DNA of 64,000 nucleotides from contig NZ_FZOC01000007.1 in the NCBI RefSeq assembly GCF_900188225.1, positions 1 to 64,000 of the forward strand, read 5' to 3'. The notes under the pieces were generated by a model. That model was not told the DNA's origin, did no database searches, and saw nothing but the letters and a program-made list of their open reading frames with translations. The translations under genes and the position numbers were made by a program. Below, piece by piece: positions 62,228-64,000 of this stretch. Source of the stretch: Humidesulfovibrio mexicanus (GTDB lineage Bacteria; Desulfobacterota; Desulfovibrionia; Desulfovibrionales; Desulfovibrionaceae). Each line of letters opens with the position of its first letter. Position 1 is the stretch's first letter.

Positions 62228-63622
62228 ATGCCCGAAGGCACGTTCTGCAACCGGACGCCCGTGAACACCCAGGAGGCCCTTGAGGCCCTGCTGGCGGACA
62301 AGGGCGGCAAGCAATACTACGCGGAGATGGAAGAGCTGGACGTGGACGTTCCCAAGCTCGCCGCCGCAATCGAGAACACCTGCAAGTCGCGCACGCGCAC
62401 CTGGCTTGAGATGTGCGCCCACTGCGGCCTGTGCGCCGACTCCTGCTTTTTGTACCTGGTGAACGACCGCGACCCCAGGCAGGTGCCGGCCTACAAGATC
62501 CAGTCCACCCTGGGCGAGATGGTCACGCGCAAGGGCGACGTCGATAACGCCTTCATGCGCCGCGCCATGGAAGTGGCCTGGAGCCAGTGCACCTGCTGCA
62601 ACCGCTGCGGCCAGTACTGCCCCTACGGCATCGACATGGGGGTGATGTTCAGCTACCTGCGCGGGCTTCTGCATTCCCAGGGCTTTGTTCCCTGGGAGCT
62701 CAAGATCGGCGCCGGAATGCACCGCGTGTACAAGGCCCAGATGAACGTCACCGACGAGGACTGGACCGAGACCTGCGAGTGGATGGCCGAGGAGGCCCAG
62801 GACGAGTGGCCGGGCCTGGAGATTCCCATCGACAAGGAAAACGCGGACATCATGTACACCGTGAACGCCCGCGAGCCCAAGCACTACCCGGAGGACATCT
62901 CCGAGGCGGCCATCCTCTTCCATGTGGCGGGCGAGAACTGGACCGTGCCCAGTTCCGGCTGGGAGCAGACCAGCCTGTCCATGTTCGCCGGGGACTGGGA
63001 GGCCTGCCGCCTGCAGGTGGAGCACGTGTACGCCGCCATGGAGCGCCTGAATCCCAAGCGCTGCGTGGGCACGGAGTGCGGCCACGCCCATCGCGCCACG
63101 GTCATCGAGGGCCCCTACTGGGCGGGACGGCCCGACGGCCTGACCCCCCGGCCCTACATGCACTACGTGGAGTGGCTGGCCGAAGCCCTGCGCCTGGGCA
63201 AGATCACGATAGACCCGGCCAAGCGCATCAAGCAGCCGGTGACGTTGCAGGACTCCTGCAACTACATCCGCAATCACGGCCTCAAGGAGATCACCCGCGA
63301 GATCGTCAGCTACATCGTGGAGCCCGGCTACTTCGTGGAGATGAGCCCCAACAAGGAGCACAACTTCTGCTGCGGCGGCGGCGGCGGCTTCAACGGCATC
63401 GGCCGGTTCCGCAAGCAGCGCAACCGCGCCCTCATGAAGAAGCGCGACCAGATTCTCGCCACCGGCGCCAAGCTGGTCATCGCGCCGTGCCACAACTGCT
63501 GGGACGCAATCCGCGACCTTGAGGAGGAATTCAAGATCGGCATCAAGTGGAGCTTCCTCAAACCGCTGGTCATCAGCATGTTGGAAGTGCCCGAGCACTT
63601 GAAGCCCCAGGAAGACGAATAG
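62228..63622 (+). CDS. hmcF: HmcF, CCG-domain Fe-S protein
   Basis: A 464-residue cytoplasmic protein. It has two [4Fe-4S] motifs ([11 protein letters not shown] and [11 protein letters not shown]) and HdrD-like CCG regions ([24 protein letters not shown]). Unlike TmcB, the CCGGGG motif is intact. It should exchange electrons with a cytoplasmic partner. I chose the ATG at 62228 after AAGGAGAG. Confidence 0.95.
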   Translation: MPEGTFCNRTPVNTQEALEALLADKGGKQYYAEMEELDVDVPKLAAAIENTCKSRTRTWLEMCAHCGLCADSCFLYLVNDRDPRQVPAYKIQSTLGEMVTRKGDVDNAFMRRAMEVAWSQCTCCNRCGQYCPYGIDMGVMFSYLRGLLHSQGFVPWELKIGAGMHRVYKAQMNVTDEDWTETCEWMAEEAQDEWPGLEIPIDKENADIMYTVNAREPKHYPEDISEAAILFHVAGENWTVPSSGWEQTSLSMFAGDWEACRLQVEHVYAAMERLNPKRCVGTECGHAHRATVIEGPYWAGRPDGLTPRPYMHYVEWLAEALRLGKITIDPAKRIKQPVTLQDSCNYIRNHGLKEITREIVSYIVEPGYFVEMSPNKEHNFCCGGGGGFNGIGRFRKQRNRALMKKRDQILATGAKLVIAPCHNCWDAIRDLEEEFKIGIKWSFLKPLVISMLEVPEHLKPQEDE

Positions 63623-63632
63623 GTCCGCACAG

Positions 63633-63673
63633 GCGCGGCGGGGGAGGGTGCGAATGGCGTTCCCTCGCCGCGC
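63633..63673 (+). terminator. Hairpin between hmcF and the Rrf2 gene
   Basis: GCGCGGCG (63633-63640) pairs with CGCCGCGC (63666-63673). No T-run follows. It may reduce read-through into the regulator gene. Confidence 0.45.
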
Positions 63674-63709
63674 AATCCCCCCCCACCCGCATTCCGCCCG
63701 GAGAGGTCC

Positions 63710-64000
63710 ATGCGCCTGAGCACGAAATGCCGCAACGGCACACGGATGCTTCTCGACATCGCCGAGCATTGCTGCTCGGGGCCGGTGTCCATGGCCGGGA
63801 TATCCCAGCGCACCGGCATCAGCGCAAAGAACCTTGAAAAGCTTGTCCAGCGGTTCAAAACGGCCGGTCTGCTGGTCTCCAGGCGCGGCCCCAAGGGCGG
63901 CCACATGCTGTCCAGGCCCGCAAGGCGCATCACCCTGGGCGACATTGCGCGCGCCCTGGAGGAGGGCGCAGACTCCATGGGCTGCGCGCCCTCCCCGGCC
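63710..64000 (+). CDS. rrf2: Rrf2-family regulator, cut by the window end
   Basis: The first 97 residues of an Rrf2-type repressor: MRLSTKCRNGTRMLLDIAEH, NLEKLVQRFKTAGLLVSRRG and PKGGH. Cys92, in GCAPSP, aligns in position with the first cluster ligand of the Rrf2-REC fusion; any later ligands lie past the edge. In D. vulgaris Rrf2 represses hmc (recalled). In that species an rrf1 receiver gene precedes rrf2, but here none lies between hmcF and this gene. The ATG follows GAGAGG. Confidence 0.85.
   Translation, partial: MRLSTKCRNGTRMLLDIAEHCCSGPVSMAGISQRTGISAKNLEKLVQRFKTAGLLVSRRGPKGGHMLSRPARRITLGDIARALEEGADSMGCAPSPA

Overview
The window is GC-rich, densely coding bacterial DNA. It carries two signature electron-transfer complexes of sulfate-reducing bacteria, Tmc (about 8.4-12.0 kb) and Hmc (about 57.4-63.6 kb). 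With the many Cys-rich sensor kinases and the GAK gene cluster, this points to a member of the Desulfovibrionales (Desulfovibrio and relatives). I saw no rRNA, tRNA, insertion sequence, prophage or CRISPR array.

Layout. 0.2-7.1 kb: a forward signalling operon with a PhnD-like lipoprotein, a membrane histidine kinase whose HAMP region is split by a Cys-rich module, a receiver protein, a PEP-synthase-like phosphotransfer protein without the usual barrel, and a tyrosine-phosphatase/YkgJ fusion. 7.1-8.0 kb, reverse: an Rrf2 repressor fused to a response-regulator receiver, facing the Tmc operon across a 369-bp control region with two overlapping inverted repeats. 8.4-12.0 kb: tmcD-tmcC-tmcB-tmcA. 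12.1-21.1 kb: a regulatory block of three kinases (one with a periplasmic CxxCH haem-type motif), single receivers, a tandem universal stress protein and a LuxR-type response regulator.

21.1-30 kb: housekeeping genes (LOG nucleotidase, MerR-like regulator, NlpC/P60 lipoprotein, HemW, B12-dependent ribonucleotide reductase, groES-groEL). Between the MerR-like gene and the NlpC gene is a sigma-54-like promoter followed about 100 bp later by an isolated intrinsic terminator, a candidate small RNA. 30.2-39.5 kb: class II photolyase, a GH17 membrane protein, a c-di-GMP synthase facing a degenerate EAL-HDOD protein, a long coiled-coil kinase-like protein, a DMT transporter and a cyclase-family hydrolase.

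39.6-47.2 kb: a complete GAK ('grasp and kinase') operon: XXXCH protein, PHP-like protein, amphi-Trp protein, PhoU-APH fusion kinase, ATP-grasp enzyme, HprK-related kinase B, CofD-related protein and a second amphi-Trp protein. Its chemistry is, to my knowledge, undescribed, and it is the best candidate here for an unexplored system. A dyad resembling a sigma-54 promoter lies in front of it.

47.4-57 kb: PHP-glycosyltransferase fusion, DksA-like protein, rsmG, rlmH, phosphoesterase, 5-formyl-THF cyclo-ligase, pgeF, a GrlR-like protein, hisI-hisG. 57.4-64 kb: hmcABCDEF and the start of a second Rrf2 gene, cut by the window edge.

How it fits together (inference): Tmc and Hmc move electrons between periplasmic cytochrome c3 and the membrane or cytoplasm. 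Each has an Rrf2-type regulator beside it, and the Tmc side also has a multi-kinase relay that may read periplasmic redox state.
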